From assembly GCA_900660155.1 (NCBI GenBank), contig CABFPE010000038.1, positions 1,784,886 to 1,848,885 of the forward strand: a stretch of DNA of 64,000 nt, written 5' to 3'. Within the stretch, counting starts at the first letter, position 1. Every line of letters begins with the position of its first letter. The notes below the pieces were generated by a model, which saw nothing but the letters and a program-made list of their open reading frames with translations, searched no databases and was not told the origin of the DNA. The stretch is from Hofstenia miamia (Eukaryota; Xenacoelomorpha; Acoela; Hofsteniidae). Made by a program: the position numbers and the translations under genes. Positions 61,801 to 64,000 of this stretch are shown here, piece after piece.

Positions 61801-62086
61801 CAGCAAACTTAATTACATAAGAAACTAATCAAAATACAGTTTAAAGAAATACATATATTTATTCAAATATATTAATTGCAATTTCATTGAAGTTGTGTCT
61901 CTACCAGTATTTAATTGTTTGTGACGTCAGACTTGGGGGAAGTGAGTTTGGGGGAAGAGAGACAGACCCGCAAAAAGGGCCAGATTCATCATCCTTTGGA
62001 AAGCTATAAACTGTTATTTTGAATGAAGAGTCTTTTCTGCTGTCATAATTGGTGCAGCAATAACCCACAGAGCACTTCTTTGGCAC
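58835..62086 (-). pseudogene. P-element transposase (THAP9-like), broken and interrupted
   Basis: The minus-strand order follows the family. First is a THAP zinc-finger start at 62086 (MPKKCSVGYCCTNYDS, then ITVYSFPKDDES), cut by the nested element after about 40 residues so that its last Cys/His ligands are lost. Beyond the nested element, from about 60650, come SFELYCLSRTAYSFLCKKTV and then NILIDEIYVKPALQYHGG, the first catalytic Asp region. SIITDNHQIKQLFFKKF and HPLLHIKVNLK follow (60219-60031), the GTP-binding-insertion side. Then come YTAKWKDIKSCLQIEAQNTV (about 59965-59900), ELILNWWNTVN (59760-59720), and a C-terminal part with LYIAGFLSHKY and CGGLRMPSDKFLHLL (about 59210-59060). At least five frame changes or stops break the reading, and the piece between the THAP domain and the catalytic domain is missing. 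Inactive. Confidence 0.85.
60685..61969. mobile_element. 1285-bp non-autonomous element with long inverted repeats, nested in the P element
   Basis: The ends GGGTCTGTCTCTCTTCCCCC (60685) and its reverse complement (to 61969) continue as inverted repeats of about 155 bases (60685-60841 and 61814-61969), with few differences. The interior shows no coding and is AT-rich. No clear target duplication is visible: the left flank is TTTAGAA and the right flank is CGCAAAAAG-like. It interrupts the THAP domain of the P transposase. The superfamily is unknown. Confidence 0.85.
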
Positions 62087-62317
62087 TCAATGTATTAATC
62101 TTGTGTGTAACAATTAATTATTCATGTATGAGTAATAAATTAATAAGTTAACCACTAAGCATCAGGTAACAACAGTGAGCTTGTGTCTAATAATATGCTA
62201 GGAGTTGCAAGTGCCTTCTCTTGGGAGAAACTGAAATTTAATTTTATCAAACTATCACCAGCCCTCAATAATATGGTAAATAATTCAGCTGCAAGGCCTG
62301 TATTCAAGTACACCTTG

Positions 62318-62325
62318 TACTGTAC
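62318..62325. repeat. 8-bp target-site duplication, right (TACTGTAC)
   Basis: Matches 58728-58735 exactly and marks the right border of the P element. Confidence 0.85.
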
Positions 62326-64000
62326 CTATACCACATAAAGGTTGCTTCTATTCTGTTATTGACTTTGTTGATCAGTTGACAGTGCTCCAAACTATTGATG
62401 GAAATTTTTCTGAGAAGGGTTATATTCTTGTTATTTGTTCTTATTACAAAATGGATTCTAATCATACTTTATTTGTTCTCCCTTTGTATCCCCCTCAGTG
62501 GGATTTCCCTGTGCAAGTGCTGGTAGCCTGAACACTACCCCTTGTACTGTTGGATCACTAGTTAATGTAACCCTTCCTACTTCTCCTACTCAGGTTTCTC
62601 CTGTAAACCACTGACACATACTAAACACTCATAATGCTCTGCCAATTCCAGATTGTCTGTCAACCTTGTCAGTTAACCCTACCCTGCAGTTTGATCACCA
62701 GACAATCAAGATTGAGCATCTATGGGATTCATTGTCTCAACAAGTCACTCTGTGATTGGAAGGTGAGAGGCGCATTAAGGCTTTGCAAGCCAAGCTCAAT
62801 ACCCAGCACATTGAGTACCAATGCATGGAACAGAAAATGTTACAATCAATCATGTCACTGGAACTTCAGATTAATCAGTTTATGTCCAACAAGACCAGTC
62901 TTTGTGAAGTACTCTCATCTCCAGTAGGTGACTTGTGCTGCATTGAAGTTTTGGATGATTTTCACAAAAGGCTAACCTGCCAATTTGCTCATATGTTAAC
63001 TACTCAACAAGAGTGTCCTCCTCCATCTTGTGACATGATTTGTGAAACTGTTCTAACTTGATCTGCTTCACCATGCATTTTCATGTGAACTGTGAGCCTA
63101 TATTCACTTAATCTTCCATTTCTCATGTGTCAACTTTGGCTACTTTAGCAACACCTATTCATCCCATGGGACATTGTCACATCCCTTTGGTATCTGTGAG
63201 TACCACAGCTATGCATTCTGCTTCTGAGCATGTTGCTGATAGAAACCCATCCTTTTGTGTACCTATCAGGTCTGTGATATGTGGCTGGCCATGGTTCACT
63301 AAATTGGTTCTTCCTTTAGAGTCTAGTAGAGGTCCCAAGTATTTCAATAAGCACTCCACATTACCAAAATTCACTGGTCAAATTGATGCAGTCTCTCAGT
63401 CCTTTGATGAATGGTTCTTTCTCTTCAAGTTAACTATGAAACAGTATCATATGACACAAGACACTGCTGTATTGCAATTTCCAATATATCTCCATAGACT
63501 GGTGTACAACCAGTACATGATGCTTGACCAAGAGACTAAAATGAATTATCAGTTACTGGTAGAATACTTTGAGGATCACTACAGAGTGCCTCACATCAAA
63601 CATCAATATAAGACCCTCCTTTGCAACATGTCTTTCAGAAAAGGTGATGATGTCTAGAATTACATCACTCAGGTAGAGAGGCAGTTTTGACTAAGCAGTT
63701 TATTGCCCAACTACTCTCAACATGATCTTTTTACCTATATCTGCCATGGTTTTCCACAATATATCTGCTCTCACTTGGAACTAAAGTGTGATCCTGAAGA
63801 TGATCTCCACACAATCATAGAGAAAGCTATCAGCATCATTTACCTGATACATAAAACAAATCAAATTGACAAGGATGTCACTGAGTTGAAGACTAACACT
63901 GGACTTGGTAAGTCTACAGCCTAGGAAGGTTTCTCCCAAGCTCCAGTAAAGAAAGAGTTTGACTTGTCCTTGGTTAGGTGTTTCTAATACAGTCAAAAGG

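Larger units (their letters stand above)
58736..62317 (-). mobile_element. P element inserted in LTR fossil C
   Basis: Ends are inverted repeats of about 30 bases starting CAAGG, with 28 of 30 matching (58736-58765 and 62288-62317), inside an 8-base duplication TACTGTAC. The body encodes a P-type (THAP9-like) transposase on the minus strand. It also contains a nested inverted-repeat element of 1285 bases, leaving about 2.3 kb of P-element sequence, short of the 2.9 kb of the Drosophila P element. Inserted after the LTR element, and then itself invaded. Confidence 0.9.
57600..64000 (+). mobile_element. LTR retroelement fossil C: LTR, leader, gag (runs off the window)
   Basis: The LTR-like segment (about 57600-58000) has TATAAATA near 57872 and is followed by a primer-site-like stretch near 58000. 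The leader, which aligns with fossils A and B, is split at 58735 by a P element and resumes at 62318. A gag-like region follows from about 62630 to beyond 63930, with a coiled coil and a capsid-like part similar to fossil D. Only a few breaks are evident in gag, so this copy is younger than D. The rest of the element lies beyond the window. Confidence 0.7.

Noticed and set aside
1-64000. CRISPR arrays, rRNA genes, tRNA genes
   Set aside because: No array of short repeats with unique spacers, and no rRNA-like or cloverleaf-like sequence was noticed. The tandem arrays at 44.5-46.5 kb have units far too long for CRISPR. A tRNA scan was not possible by eye with full sensitivity.

Overview
The window is AT-rich, repeat-packed DNA from an animal, most likely an invertebrate. 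Support comes from eukaryotic promoter and poly(A) signals, an intronless gene for a secreted PLAT-domain protein, and the range of mobile elements: Polinton/Maverick, P element, mariner, several hAT lineages, a LINE, a Penelope-like element and LTR retroelements. Nothing looks bacterial or organellar. I cannot name the species. A cnidarian-like or other AT-rich invertebrate genome would fit, but that is a guess.

Only two intact host-type genes are convincing. One (2367-2726, +) encodes a small coiled-coil protein with an N-myristoylation-like start, a TATA box and a poly(A) signal. A 5'-truncated copy of it lies 1.2 kb upstream (1309-1868). The other (25738-26421, +) encodes a secreted protein with two knottin-like cysteine modules followed by a PLAT domain.

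Layout. 0-4 kb: a reversed Polinton polymerase fragment, the coiled-coil gene and its copy, and a diverged tandem repeat. 5-6.3 kb: hAT remnant (-). 6.7-9.05 kb: duplicated or interspersed repeat blocks, one holding a short exon-like reading frame. 9.8-19.9 kb: an old, badly decayed Polinton, split by a mariner element (16834-18134) that itself contains a long hairpin. 21.5-24.5 kb: two more hAT-type remnants and re-used repeat blocks separated by single-base gaps. 25.7-26.4 kb: the PLAT gene. 28-29.9 kb: LINE remnant. 31.3-33.3 kb: Penelope-like remnant interrupted by a roughly 720-bp insertion. 33.6-37.0 kb: two head-to-head 5' ends of one LTR family, followed by another hAT remnant to 38.75 kb. 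40.9-43.0 kb: two copies of an undescribed repeat (R1) around a 1000-N gap. 43-47.7 kb: non-coding DNA with tandem arrays. 47.7-53.8 kb: a younger Polinton polymerase region. 53.8-57.3 kb: gag remnants of an LTR element in two nearly identical blocks around a third R1 copy. 57.6-64 kb: another member of the LTR family seen at 36 kb, with a P element inserted in its leader (58736-62317, 8-bp target duplication). That P element carries a 1285-bp inverted-repeat element.

The assembly itself needs care. Isolated single Ns sit exactly between near-identical sequences (for example 12920-14761 and 14763-16603), so several apparent duplications are probably scaffolding joins. The genes do not form a pathway. 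The biology here is layered transposition plus two small host-type genes.
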